Source: Pseudobutyrivibrio sp.
GTDB taxonomy: Bacteria > Bacillota > Clostridia > Lachnospirales > Lachnospiraceae
Direction: 5' to 3'
DNA: 13,600 nt
Assembly: GCA_017557715.1 (NCBI GenBank)
Contig: JAFYYE010000299.1
Span: 1 to 13,600, forward strand
The notes under the pieces were generated by a model. That model ran no database searches and was not told the origin of the DNA. It was given only the letters and a program-made list of their open reading frames with translations. Position 1 is the first letter of the stretch, and every line of letters starts with the position of its first letter. Shown one piece after another: positions 1 through 7,664 of this stretch. The translations under genes were made by a program, and so were the position numbers.

Positions 1-1374
1 GAACGCAAAATCATTTTATCTAATTACATACTTTTGTTTTTTAGCTTGGTATTTTACGCCTTTGGTGGTGTGAAATATCTGCTTCTAATTGCTGCGGTTA
101 TTTTAATAAACTGGAGCGCAGGCTTTCTCGTATCAAAGAGGCGTCATGGAGATGCGGTAAGGAAAATAGGCTTAATAGGGGCTATTTTCTGCGACATGGG
201 AATGCTGTTCTTTTTCAAATATTTCAATCTTTTTATAGCTATAATTGAAAATTTGTTTTTTGGTGTAGAACTTACAGGTGCAGAAAGAGCCACTGGTATT
301 TTTGCCGGTGTTGGAACTGGTGCACTTGGAATAGAGCAGATTGTTTTGCCGGTAGGTATTTCATTTTTTACCTTTCAGGCTTTGTCATATGTTATTGATG
401 TGTATAACGACACAGTGGAAATTCAGGGCAATCCATTTTATTTCGCGTTGTATATAGCATGCTTCCCACAGCTTATCGCAGGACCAATTGTTCATTATAA
501 GGATATTGCTGTGCAGCTTACAGATAGAAATGTTGGTTCTTATGAATTTTCAGAAGGCATCAAGCGTTTTTGTTTTGGACTTAGCAAGAAGGTGATTATC
601 GCAAATACGTTAGCAGTGGTAGCAGATAAAGTGTGGTCAGCGGAATTATCAACTCTTGATGCTACAGTTGCCTGGCTTGGTGCTATTTGCTACACCTTCC
701 AGATTTATTTTGATTTCAGTGGATACTCTGATATGGCTATCGGCCTTGGAAAAATGTTTGGATTTGATTTCAAGGAAAACTTCGATCATCCATATCGTTC
801 GGAATCAATTAGAGAATTTTGGAGACGATGGCATATTTCCCTTTCTACATGGTTTAGAGATTATGTATATATTCCTCTCGGTGGAAGCAGATGCTCCATG
901 GCTAAGACCTGCGTGAATATTTTTATAGTATTTTTACTTACTGGAATTTGGCACGGTGCCAACTGGACTTTCTTGGTATGGGGTGTTGTATACGGTATTC
1001 TTTTAATATTTGAGCGTCTTTGTTTCGGAAAGCTTTTGGAGAAGAATCCTGTGAAATTCTTAAATAGAATGCTGATTTTTGTGATCGTCACAATCCTTTG
1101 GGTGGTCTTTAGAGCAAACAATATTATGGATGCTGGCACATTTATTTCAAGAATGTTTGCAGGCGGTTTCAAGCCAATTAATCTATTGAATTACCTTTCA
1201 GGAATGAGTGTAATCGCATTTATCTGTGCTTGCCTCTTTGGAGGTTTTGTGCAGGCTCACATGAGTGTAAAGGCTGTGAAGGGCAACGCGTTTGTGTGTT
1301 TGGGGCTGCTGTTGCTTAGCCTACTGTTCCTTGTAAATAGTACGTATAATCCATTTATTTATTATCAATTTTAA
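1..1374 (+). CDS. MBOAT family membrane O-acyltransferase (AlgI/DltB-like), 5' end missing
   Basis: This is a polytopic membrane enzyme that moves an acyl group, usually acetyl, across the membrane for O-acylation of an exported or surface glycan. The frame is open from base 1 with no stop, and the first visible residues (RKIILSNYILLFFSLVFYAF) match the region that normally lies about 25-30 residues into MBOAT proteins. The true start is therefore outside the window, and an internal TTG at 34 is not a credible start. Family blocks, numbered from base 1: YFDFSGYSDMAIGLG, then FWRRWHISLSTWFRDYVYIP with His278, then LTGIWHGANWTFLVWG with the invariant MBOAT His318, and the typical C-terminus ending PFIYYQF. 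About 457 codons are visible, against a family norm near 480. The next gene starts 1 nt after the stop and encodes the usual DHHW partner. The acceptor glycan cannot be told from this window. Confidence 0.93.
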   Translation, partial: ERKIILSNYILLFFSLVFYAFGGVKYLLLIAAVILINWSAGFLVSKRRHGDAVRKIGLIGAIFCDMGMLFFFKYFNLFIAIIENLFFGVELTGAERATGIFAGVGTGALGIEQIVLPVGISFFTFQALSYVIDVYNDTVEIQGNPFYFALYIACFPQLIAGPIVHYKDIAVQLTDRNVGSYEFSEGIKRFCFGLSKKVIIANTLAVVADKVWSAELSTLDATVAWLGAICYTFQIYFDFSGYSDMAIGLGKMFGFDFKENFDHPYRSESIREFWRRWHISLSTWFRDYVYIPLGGSRCSMAKTCVNIFIVFLLTGIWHGANWTFLVWGVVYGILLIFERLCFGKLLEKNPVKFLNRMLIFVIVTILWVVFRANNIMDAGTFISRMFAGGFKPINLLNYLSGMSVIAFICACLFGGFVQAHMSVKAVKGNAFVCLGLLLLSLLFLVNSTYNPFIYYQF

Positions 1375-1375
1375 G

Positions 1376-2641
1376 ATGAATATTACTAATCTAAAAAACA
1401 AAATTTTCATACTGGTGTTTCTAGCTGTCCTCACCCTTCCGTGGATAGCTGGAGGTGTTTTACGACTTGTGGCGCCGGAAGCCTACAAGTCTATTTCTGT
1501 TGTGGAAACAGAAAAGCGTCAGATGCAGGAGATAGAATGGTCCAATCTTTTGAACACTGGAGAAAGTGTAAGTGGATTTATAGATGATAGAATTCCATTT
1601 AGATTTACATTAATTTCCTGGTACAAATCATTAAACGATGCTATTGATGGTCAGTATCAAAAAGCGGCTATGGCAATTGGTCAGAAGCTTTACACTGCTA
1701 AGGAAGATACAGTGGAGCGTGGTGAAACTAACAAGCCAATTGTTCCAGGGGAGCAGGTTCAGGACCAGGTAGAAGAAGCGGCGGATGGAAATTTCTATCC
1801 ACTGAGTGTTTATCAGGATGTAATTGTTGGAAGAGAAGGCTGGCTTTTCTTATATGGTGAAAATGAAATCGAATGCTACACTGGCACAAATATTTTGAGC
1901 GAGGAAGAAACTCGTCATTATATTAATCTGGTAAATCAGCTTCAGGGAATTTGTCAGGCAAGAGGAAAGCAGCTGTATGTTTACATCGCGCCTAATAAAT
2001 CATCAGTGTATTCTCAGTATATGCCTACAGTGGATATAGCCACTAATTTCAGGAGAATTCAGCAGCTGTATCAGCGCATGCAGGATGAAGCCACAGCGCC
2101 ATTTATTTATCCTCTTCTTGAGGAACTTCAGGCATCCAGCTATCATCAGGTTTATTACAAGTATGATAGTCACTGGAATCACTTGGGAGGCTTGTATGGC
2201 GTAAATGCTCTTTATGCTGCTATGGGTGTGGAGCAGACCGACCCTGCCCAGTGGATAGTGGGCACTCAGGATGCAGATAAATATGAGCTTTACACATACA
2301 TGGGTATGCCTGATTCTATGGTTACGCACAATGATGTGGAGGCTACAGTGGATTATCGCCCAGAGATAGAAGTAAAAGGGCTTGATGTGGAGAAGATGAT
2401 TTGTCACACCACCAGCAATGGGGCAAATGAAAAGAAGCTGTGCCTCATCGGCGACAGCTTCCGTGTAAACATGATGCCATATATTTCCAAAGACTTCACT
2501 AACTGTACGTTTGTACATCGCGACTACATGAGTGATGTGAAATCTGATATTAAGAATGCTGATATCATAGTAATAGAAGCTGTAGAGCGCTACGACTATG
2601 AAGCTTTCCACACAATTCAAAGAGTAATTAATATTTTTTAA
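1376..2641 (+). CDS. DHHW / AlgJ-AlgX-like SGNH acetyltransferase partner protein
   Basis: This is a 421-residue membrane-anchored extracytoplasmic protein of the DHHW family, related to AlgJ/AlgX. Such proteins are thought to receive acetyl from the MBOAT channel and place it on a polysaccharide. An N-terminal hydrophobic segment (about residues 9-31) serves as signal anchor. The body holds GREGWLFLYG (about 152-161), the Asp/His motif YKYDSHWNHLGG (Asp264, His266) and the nucleophile motif LIGDSF (Ser361), followed by the conserved VIEAVERY near the C-terminus. All three SGNH-type catalytic residues are present. The ATG lies 1 nt after the MBOAT stop. I see no good SD in front of it, so translation is probably coupled to the upstream gene. 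The stop overlaps that of convergent nadE in the shared TTAA at 2638-2641. Confidence 0.9.
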   Translation: MNITNLKNKIFILVFLAVLTLPWIAGGVLRLVAPEAYKSISVVETEKRQMQEIEWSNLLNTGESVSGFIDDRIPFRFTLISWYKSLNDAIDGQYQKAAMAIGQKLYTAKEDTVERGETNKPIVPGEQVQDQVEEAADGNFYPLSVYQDVIVGREGWLFLYGENEIECYTGTNILSEEETRHYINLVNQLQGICQARGKQLYVYIAPNKSSVYSQYMPTVDIATNFRRIQQLYQRMQDEATAPFIYPLLEELQASSYHQVYYKYDSHWNHLGGLYGVNALYAAMGVEQTDPAQWIVGTQDADKYELYTYMGMPDSMVTHNDVEATVDYRPEIEVKGLDVEKMICHTTSNGANEKKLCLIGDSFRVNMMPYISKDFTNCTFVHRDYMSDVKSDIKNADIIVIEAVERYDYEAFHTIQRVINIF

Positions 2642-3387
2642 TGTCTTTTATATGCTGGCATTAACTGTAGTTTATGTAAGTTTGCCGCGTGCTTCTTGTC
2701 GATAGAGGTGCGTACCTCTTCAGGGATGTCAGCATTTGAATCTGAGATATATTCATCAAGCTGAGCATACTTGAAGCCAAGCTTATCTTCATCGCTCATT
2801 CCTGAGAGACCATCAGATGGTGTCTTGTGCACAAGCGACTCAGGAAGTCCTAAGTATTCTCCAATCTGAAGAACTTCTGTAACTGTGAAATCCTGAAGAA
2901 GAGAAACATCGCCAGCAGCATCACCGTACTTTGTAGAGTAGCCTACATAATCCTCTGATGCATTACATGTATTTACAACAAATGAAGTAACAGGCTGTCC
3001 CTGAGCTACAGCATAAAGTGTAGACATACGAAGACGTGGAGCAAGATTAATCTTGAGATCCTTTGTAACTTCAAATTTGCTTGCTTTTTCAAAAGTAGCG
3101 ATTGCAGCGTTGTAATAATCTGTGATAGGAACGATTTCATTTGGAATGCCAAGGTGCTCTACAAGAAGCTTAGCATCATCTAAATCACTCATCTCGCCGT
3201 TTGGCATAATAATTCCAAGGACACGGTCAGCGCCAAGAGCCTCTTTGCAAAGTGCGGCTGTTACAGAAGAATCTTTTCCTCCAGAAATACCGATAATTGC
3301 ACGGCTGTTATCGCCAAACTTATTGAACCATTCTCTGGTGTACTCAATTAATTGCTTTGTTTGTTTTTCTACGTCAAATTCTCTCAT
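2638..3387 (-). CDS. nadE: Ammonia-dependent NAD+ synthetase
   Basis: This cytoplasmic enzyme catalyses the last step of NAD synthesis, amidation of deamido-NAD with ammonia and ATP. It has 249 residues, normal for the ammonia-dependent form, and no glutaminase (nitrilase) domain. The N-type ATP-pyrophosphatase loop is GISGGKDSS (residues 33-41). Further family blocks are NLAPRLRMSTLY (114-125), the NAD-site region NASEDYVGYSTKYGD (about 142-156) and KTPSDGLSGMSDEDKLGF (188-205). The ATG at 3387 is preferred because GGAAGG sits at a proper distance upstream; an in-frame ATG 30 bases further up (3417) lacks an SD and would add an atypical MYMYIWKVIK extension. It lies 42 nt downstream of nnrED on the same strand, so the two are probably co-transcribed. 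Its stop is shared with the convergent DHHW gene. Confidence 0.95.
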   Translation of the reverse strand: MREFDVEKQTKQLIEYTREWFNKFGDNSRAIIGISGGKDSSVTAALCKEALGADRVLGIIMPNGEMSDLDDAKLLVEHLGIPNEIVPITDYYNAAIATFEKASKFEVTKDLKINLAPRLRMSTLYAVAQGQPVTSFVVNTCNASEDYVGYSTKYGDAAGDVSLLQDFTVTEVLQIGEYLGLPESLVHKTPSDGLSGMSDEDKLGFKYAQLDEYISDSNADIPEEVRTSIDKKHAANLHKLQLMPAYKRH

Positions 3388-3429
3388 TTTAATTACCTTC
3401 CATATATACATATACACTCTTAAAGTGTT

Positions 3430-4935
3430 CTATATCAATTTGTGGATATTTGCAATAATATCTCGTGCGAGCAATCCCTTTACGCCAACTTCTGATGTGG
3501 CGATTGTTCCTGCGCATCCATGAATAAATGTGCCGGCAGCTGCCGCATTAACAACATCGATGTGCTGACCTAGCAATGCACCAATGATTCCAGCAAGCAC
3601 ATCACCGCTACCAGGAGTAGCAAGTCCTTCGTTGCCACTGTTGCAATAAAATATCGTATTTACGTTAGCGATTACACTGGTGTGATTTTTAAGAACTACA
3701 GTGCAATTATGTTTTGCAGCGAAATCTTTTGCCACATTTTCCATGTCATAATTTATATCACCTACAGGAATTTTGCAAAGTCTTTCCATCTCCTTTAAAT
3801 GAGGAGTAAGCACTATAGGAACTCTGGATGCCAGCTCATTAAGAAGACTTAAATCTTTTGATAAAATATTTAGCCCATCGGCATCGATAATAACAGGAAC
3901 ATTAGCATGCTTGCACACTGTATCCATAATAGAAACTGAAACGTCAGAAGTACCAAGACCAGGACCAATTACGATTGCATCAGCCCAATTAATTTCTTCT
4001 AAAACTTCGGCTTCCTCAAAGGATGTGTAGCCTTTGTACATGGCTTCTGGTAATCCCTGCTGAATGGATGCTATATTATTTTGATGGGTGTAAATCTTTA
4101 CAAGACCGGCGCCGGTAGTGAGGGCTGCATTAGCTGCTAGATAACAAGCACCATAAATACTTTCGCTACCAGAAATCACTAGCACTTTTCCACAGGAACC
4201 TTTGTTGGCAGTGATTTCTCTGTCTGGAACAAAACGTAAAATATCTGCATCAAGAAGCTTGGCAGTATTTTCTTCATTACCATATATTCCCACATCGGCA
4301 ACTCTTACGTCACCAGCGGCGGCCTTACACTCGCCAAGAATAAGACCTTTTTTCATGTAAGCAAAGGTAACAGTTTTGTCAGCAACTACGCCAACTTTGC
4401 CAAGGAGTTTTCCACTGTCAGTGTCGTAGCCTGATGGAATATCCACAGCCAAAACAGGTTTTTCACACTGATTAAGAAAATCTGCTGCGATAGCAAAATC
4501 GCCATCCAGCCCGCGAGTCAGTCCAATGCCAAACATGGCATCAATAAGAAACTCACTGTATTTAAAGATTTTTGAAAGCTCCTTTACACTTACGTCATCT
4601 ATATTCCATGGATAAACAATATCCACGCCATAGTTGCCAGCGATTTCAAGCTCCTGCCTGAGCTGAGGAGAAAACTTCTTTGAATCACCAAGCACGATTG
4701 CTTTAACGGAGTACCCTTTTGTGTGCAAGATTCGGGCAATAGCAATGCCGTCGCCTCCGTTATTACCAGGGCCTGCAATTATGCCAACAGAATTGACTGT
4801 TGGATAGAAAACGCGAAATTCATTGCATACCGCAAGGGCTGCACGCTCCATCAACACCAAAGATGGCACACCGTAATGGTCAATTGTTTTAGAATCCCAT
4901 TCTTTCATCTGGGAAGCTGATAGTATTGGTTTCAA
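3430..4935 (-). CDS. nnrED: Bifunctional NAD(P)H-hydrate epimerase / ADP-dependent (S)-NAD(P)H-hydrate dehydratase
   Basis: This enzyme repairs NADH and NADPH that have become hydrated (NADHX, NADPHX). The N-terminal YjeF domain (about residues 1-215) epimerises R-NAD(P)HX, and the C-terminal carbohydrate-kinase-like domain (about 235-501) dehydrates the S form with ADP. Visible motifs are GPGNNGGDG (55-63), IDAMFGIGLTR (131-141), DIPSGYD (165-171), KGSCGKVLVISGS (245-257), GPGLG (324-328), DADGLN (351-356), TPHLKEMERL (377-386) and PGSGDVLAG (441-449) with catalytic Asp445. I place the start at TTG 4935 because GAGGTG lies just upstream at normal spacing and the protein then begins MKPILSASQM as family members do. 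The ATG at 4947 is in frame but lacks an SD and would contain this SD in its second codon. nadE follows 42 nt downstream, which makes an NAD synthesis/repair operon. Confidence 0.94.
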   Translation of the reverse strand: MKPILSASQMKEWDSKTIDHYGVPSLVLMERAALAVCNEFRVFYPTVNSVGIIAGPGNNGGDGIAIARILHTKGYSVKAIVLGDSKKFSPQLRQELEIAGNYGVDIVYPWNIDDVSVKELSKIFKYSEFLIDAMFGIGLTRGLDGDFAIAADFLNQCEKPVLAVDIPSGYDTDSGKLLGKVGVVADKTVTFAYMKKGLILGECKAAAGDVRVADVGIYGNEENTAKLLDADILRFVPDREITANKGSCGKVLVISGSESIYGACYLAANAALTTGAGLVKIYTHQNNIASIQQGLPEAMYKGYTSFEEAEVLEEINWADAIVIGPGLGTSDVSVSIMDTVCKHANVPVIIDADGLNILSKDLSLLNELASRVPIVLTPHLKEMERLCKIPVGDINYDMENVAKDFAAKHNCTVVLKNHTSVIANVNTIFYCNSGNEGLATPGSGDVLAGIIGALLGQHIDVVNAAAAGTFIHGCAGTIATSEVGVKGLLARDIIANIHKLI

Positions 4936-4978
4936 AATACACCTCATCCATGGGAAGTATGACTAATATGTTTATAAG

Positions 4979-4987
4979 TGATATAAT
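4979..4987 (+). promoter_or_regulatory. Extended -10 promoter for the SH3/SGNH gene
   Basis: TGA followed by a perfect TATAAT (4982-4987) forms an extended -10 element. At 17-bp spacing the -35 position (4959-4964) reads ATGACT, a 4 of 6 match to TTGACA. Transcription would begin near 4994 and give a leader of about 50 nt. Seen in sequence; activity is inferred. Confidence 0.6.
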
Positions 4988-5044
4988 GATTTCTACTAAC
5001 GATAATTATAAATTAATTAACATCTTTTTGATAGGAGATTTATT

Positions 5045-6103
5045 TTGAAGAAGAAAATAGTAATAACTCTTTGGGTATCGCTATTAATTTTGGTGATTGC
5101 TTTTGGCGCGTTACTTGTTTATGAGGACAAGCAGGAAAAGGCAGCACTTCAGGCTCGAATTGAAAAGGAAGAGGAGGAGCTTCGATTAGCAGAGGAAGCT
5201 GCCGAAAAAGAGCAGGAAGAAAAAGAAGCCAGCACCCCAAAGGATGAATATACTTTCAAAGATTTTGAAGCTAATTATTATGCTCAGTCTAAGGCTACAG
5301 TTCGTGAGGAGCCTTATGACACAGCTGAAATAATAGGAACTCTTTCATTAGACTCAATAGTGCAGATTGTCGCACAGTGCAATGAAACAGATTATTACAA
5401 GATTAAGATAAACGGCGATTATGGATATGTTTCAGCTAACGATGTTTCTGAGGAGTATTTACCAATTCCTCTTCCAGTATCCAGTTCAAAATCCGTTCCA
5501 TCGGCAACGAAGGATATCTTGTTCATTGGCAATTCCATCACACTTTATCCAGCAACAAAGGATTGGTGGGGGTCAGGATGGGGCTGCGGCGCCACAACAC
5601 CTGATAACGACTATGTTCATCTCACAGTTGCAGCAAAAGGCTACAGCTCATACGATTACATGTCACTTAGAGCATGGGAATTTTCTAGTACAAGAAATTA
5701 TGAGTTAGATGATTTGGATCCATACATCACTAAATATCAGTATGGAACAATCGTCATCGAGCTTGGTGAGAATGTAAAAGGTCACGAGAATCATTTCAAA
5801 GAAGACCTTACAGATATGATTAAATACATCAAGACTTACAATCCTAATGCAAGGATCGTAATGCTTGATAATTTCTGGGCTTACAAGAGCATCATCAGCA
5901 CAAAGAAAGAGGTTGCTTCCGAGCAGGGCGCTACCTACGTAAGTCTTTCAGATATTCAAGGTGTGCAGGATTATATGCTTCAGCAGGGGGATGAGTACAC
6001 CACACCTGACGGCACCGTATATACAATAGGCTCATTCTTAGCGGGACACCCAAACGATGCCGGATTTGCGGCCATAGCGCAGCACTTGATATCAGCACTG
6101 TAG
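5045..6103 (+). CDS. Membrane-anchored coiled-coil, SH3-like and SGNH-hydrolase-like protein
   Basis: This 352-residue protein probably sits on the outer face of the membrane. The TTG start is supported by AGGAG 7 nt upstream. Order: short basic N-terminus and one membrane segment (about 5-26), a Glu/Lys/Ala-rich probable coiled coil (about 28-62), a bacterial SH3-like domain (about 75-137; ATVREEPYDTAEIIGTL, then DYGYVSANDV), a Ser/Pro linker, and an SGNH hydrolase fold (about 156-352). SGNH blocks seen are FIGNSIT (Ser164, block I), the block III Asn in LGENVKG (Asn243) and the block V His in AGHPNDAGF (His335). The Asp expected three residues before that His is Leu332, so the triad is incomplete or uses another acid. 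It is likely an esterase or acyl-transfer protein acting on cell-wall or surface glycan, with the SH3 part binding the wall. The substrate is unknown. It has its own promoter and no same-strand neighbour close by. Confidence 0.8.
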   Translation: MKKKIVITLWVSLLILVIAFGALLVYEDKQEKAALQARIEKEEEELRLAEEAAEKEQEEKEASTPKDEYTFKDFEANYYAQSKATVREEPYDTAEIIGTLSLDSIVQIVAQCNETDYYKIKINGDYGYVSANDVSEEYLPIPLPVSSSKSVPSATKDILFIGNSITLYPATKDWWGSGWGCGATTPDNDYVHLTVAAKGYSSYDYMSLRAWEFSSTRNYELDDLDPYITKYQYGTIVIELGENVKGHENHFKEDLTDMIKYIKTYNPNARIVMLDNFWAYKSIISTKKEVASEQGATYVSLSDIQGVQDYMLQQGDEYTTPDGTVYTIGSFLAGHPNDAGFAAIAQHLISAL

Positions 6104-6157
6104 TTGGCTTTCATAAACTTGGCAAGCGCGAGCATGAAAAACTTAATTGCCAACTAC
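6100..6157. repeat. Inverted repeat spanning both stop codons of a convergent gene pair
   Basis: GTAGTTGGC at 6100-6108 and its exact complement GCCAACTAC at 6149-6157 flank a 40-nt loop. Each arm contains the TAG stop of one gene (+ strand at 6101-6103, - strand at 6154-6156). A second pair, TTTCAT (6109-6114) and ATGAAA (6134-6139), could extend the stem across an asymmetric internal loop. There is no clean U-tract, so it is not a canonical intrinsic terminator, but it could end or stabilise both transcripts. Confidence 0.5.
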
Positions 6158-6921
6158 TTTCCGAATACTTCAACAACCAAGTTCAGCTTCCCCTTACGGG
6201 AAAGCCCACCCTCTTCCACGATGTTGAATTTCCCGAAGCCGCGCACAGAGACGGAGTCTCCGGCAGCAAGAAGCTTGTCGTTGTTTTCCACGATGTGTCC
6301 GTTTACAGATACCTTTTTTTCGGTGAAGTAAGGAATGGTGTCCTTGCGGCTAAGGTTGTAGACCTTCGCGATGACTGCATCGGCGCGAGGCGAAGCTACC
6401 TGAATGGTGGATTCCTTTAGGGCTGAGCGCTTGTAGGATTCTGGAAGTTCAGAGATGGAGCATTTCACAGAATTGCGACCTACAGATACAAAATTTTCAA
6501 GAAGATAATCGGCGGTAGATTCGTCGGCATAGATATAAGCATCCATGCCATCCACGAAGATATCGCCGAATTTTTTTCTGTCGATTCCAAGACTCATGAG
6601 GGAGCCAAGATAATCTCGGTGAGTGTATTCCTTGGCAAATTTCTTCGCGAGAGGCTCTACCTTTATGCACTTGATTGGAAAATCTACATCATATCCGAAG
6701 TCTGCTTCACTTCCAAAGCGAACCATTTTTCTTTCGCAGTTCTCATAGCCACCAAATAAATCGTAGGAGATAGGCGCGAAGCTTTTGTCTCTTGCAACCT
6801 GGTACATTACCCCCTGCTGGCTGAGGCTAAGAAAATCGCTAAATGTATATATATTGTTTTGATAAGCTCGGTTTGCAAGCTCAATTAATCGTTTATATAA
6901 AAGCTGTTCGTCGTCGTTCAT
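6154..6921 (-). CDS. ylmH: YlmH family S4-domain RNA-binding protein
   Basis: This 255-residue cytoplasmic protein belongs to the YlmH family of Gram-positive bacteria. It has an N-terminal helical and RRM-like region and a C-terminal S4 RNA-binding domain (about 176-245). The family signature RDYLGSLMSLGIDRKKFGDI lies at 102-121. The S4 domain contains RADAVIAKVYNLSRK and the VSVNGHIVENN turn. From family knowledge, Bacillus subtilis YlmH binds 50S-nascent-chain-tRNA complexes and takes part in ribosome-associated quality control. The ATG has AAAGGA 7 nt upstream. YlmH is usually coded within the ftsZ-sepF-divIVA cell-division region; here it stands alone, convergent with the SGNH gene and divergent from the HAD phosphatase. 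Length is normal and nothing appears missing. Confidence 0.9.
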   Translation of the reverse strand: MNDDEQLLYKRLIELANRAYQNNIYTFSDFLSLSQQGVMYQVARDKSFAPISYDLFGGYENCERKMVRFGSEADFGYDVDFPIKCIKVEPLAKKFAKEYTHRDYLGSLMSLGIDRKKFGDIFVDGMDAYIYADESTADYLLENFVSVGRNSVKCSISELPESYKRSALKESTIQVASPRADAVIAKVYNLSRKDTIPYFTEKKVSVNGHIVENNDKLLAAGDSVSVRGFGKFNIVEEGGLSRKGKLNLVVEVFGK

Positions 6922-6940
6922 AATAAATCCTTTCTATGAG

Positions 6941-6969
6941 TTCCCATTATACGTGAAATATTGTAAAAT
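6941..6969 (+). promoter_or_regulatory. Candidate promoter for the HAD phosphatase operon
   Basis: TTCCCA (6941-6946, 4 of 6 to TTGACA) is followed after 17 bp by TAAAAT (6964-6969, 5 of 6 to TATAAT). It would drive the gene starting at 7007. It overlaps the putative ylmH -10 on the other strand, so the divergent promoters may compete. Confidence 0.4.
6946..6951 (-). promoter_or_regulatory. Candidate -10 element for ylmH
   Basis: On the minus strand a perfect TATAAT occupies 6951 down to 6946. Transcription would start near 6939 and leave a leader of about 18 nt containing the AAAGGA SD. No good -35 is visible at 16-18 bp, so support is moderate. Confidence 0.4.
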
Positions 6970-7006
6970 AGCACCTAGTTGATATTAGAAAGATAGGTTA
7001 GTTATT

Positions 7007-7645
7007 ATGAATAAAATAAAATCTGATGGCATCATTTTTGATATGGATGGCACAATCTGGGACAACACTCCAGTCTTTTCTGGAAGCTGGACCAGAGCAG
7101 CGAAGGAAATGGGCTATGATATCGAGTTTACACCAAAGAAGCTTATGGGTCTCTTTGGAAAGACAATGACAGACATAGCTGATGCATGTATTCCAGACGA
7201 TGATGCGTCAAAGCGCTACAAGACCTTGGAGCTTTGCGAAGAGTATGAGATGGCTGATTTAGCAGTCAGCGAAATGGATACCACATACCAAGGACTTGAG
7301 AATGTGCTCGAGGAGCTTAGCAAGCGCACAAAGCTGTATATAGTTAGCAACTGTCAGGCAGGATATATCGAGACATTTATCGAGCGCAGCGGCTTTGGAA
7401 AATATTTTACAGATTTTATCTGCTATGGTGACAATGGCCTTGGAAAAGCAGATAATATAAAGGGACTTTCAGCAAAGAATAATATTCAGCATCCAGTTTA
7501 TGTGGGTGATATCCAGGGGGATAAAGATGCATGTGATAAGGCTGGAGTTGATTTCATTTGGGCGGCTTATGGCTATGGTGATTCAGTAGATGGATATGTG
7601 GCAAAGATTGATGATATTAGCCAGCTTAAAGAAATAATAGAGTAA
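7007..7645 (+). CDS. HAD-superfamily hydrolase (phosphoglycolate phosphatase-like)
   Basis: This is a 212-residue cytoplasmic phosphatase of the haloacid dehalogenase superfamily with an alpha-helical cap after motif I. All four HAD motifs are present: FDMDGTIWDN (nucleophile Asp12, acid/base Asp14), YIVSNCQ (Ser114), the lysine of GLGKADN (Lys147), and VYVGDIQGD (Asp168, Asp172), which binds magnesium. The cap and length resemble the Gph/beta-phosphoglucomutase group, but HAD substrates cannot be read from sequence, so a small phosphorylated metabolite is the most I can say. The ATG is preceded only by a weak ATAGG at longer than usual spacing. The unknown 139-residue gene begins 19 nt after its stop, so the two are probably co-transcribed with asparaginase. 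Confidence 0.88.
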   Translation: MNKIKSDGIIFDMDGTIWDNTPVFSGSWTRAAKEMGYDIEFTPKKLMGLFGKTMTDIADACIPDDDASKRYKTLELCEEYEMADLAVSEMDTTYQGLENVLEELSKRTKLYIVSNCQAGYIETFIERSGFGKYFTDFICYGDNGLGKADNIKGLSAKNNIQHPVYVGDIQGDKDACDKAGVDFIWAAYGYGDSVDGYVAKIDDISQLKEIIE

Positions 7646-7664
7646 TAGAATTGGAGAAGGTGTT

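Noticed and set aside
34..36. TTG at 34 as start of the MBOAT gene
   Set aside because: The frame is open to base 1, the residues upstream match the family, and no SD precedes this TTG, so the gene is simply cut by the window edge.
2003..2620. Minus-strand open frame of about 205 codons inside the DHHW gene
   Set aside because: It lies antisense to a well-supported gene, has no SD, and its translation is rich in His, Cys and Ile, as expected for a shadow frame.
3414..3428. Small hairpin ACACT/AGTGT between nnrED and nadE as a terminator
   Set aside because: The stem is only 5 bp and AT-rich, with no U-tract on the minus strand, so it would not separate the two genes.
6104..6331. Plus-strand short frame following the SGNH gene
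   Set aside because: It overlaps the 3' part of ylmH in antisense, has no SD, and its product has a random, Ser/Pro-rich composition.
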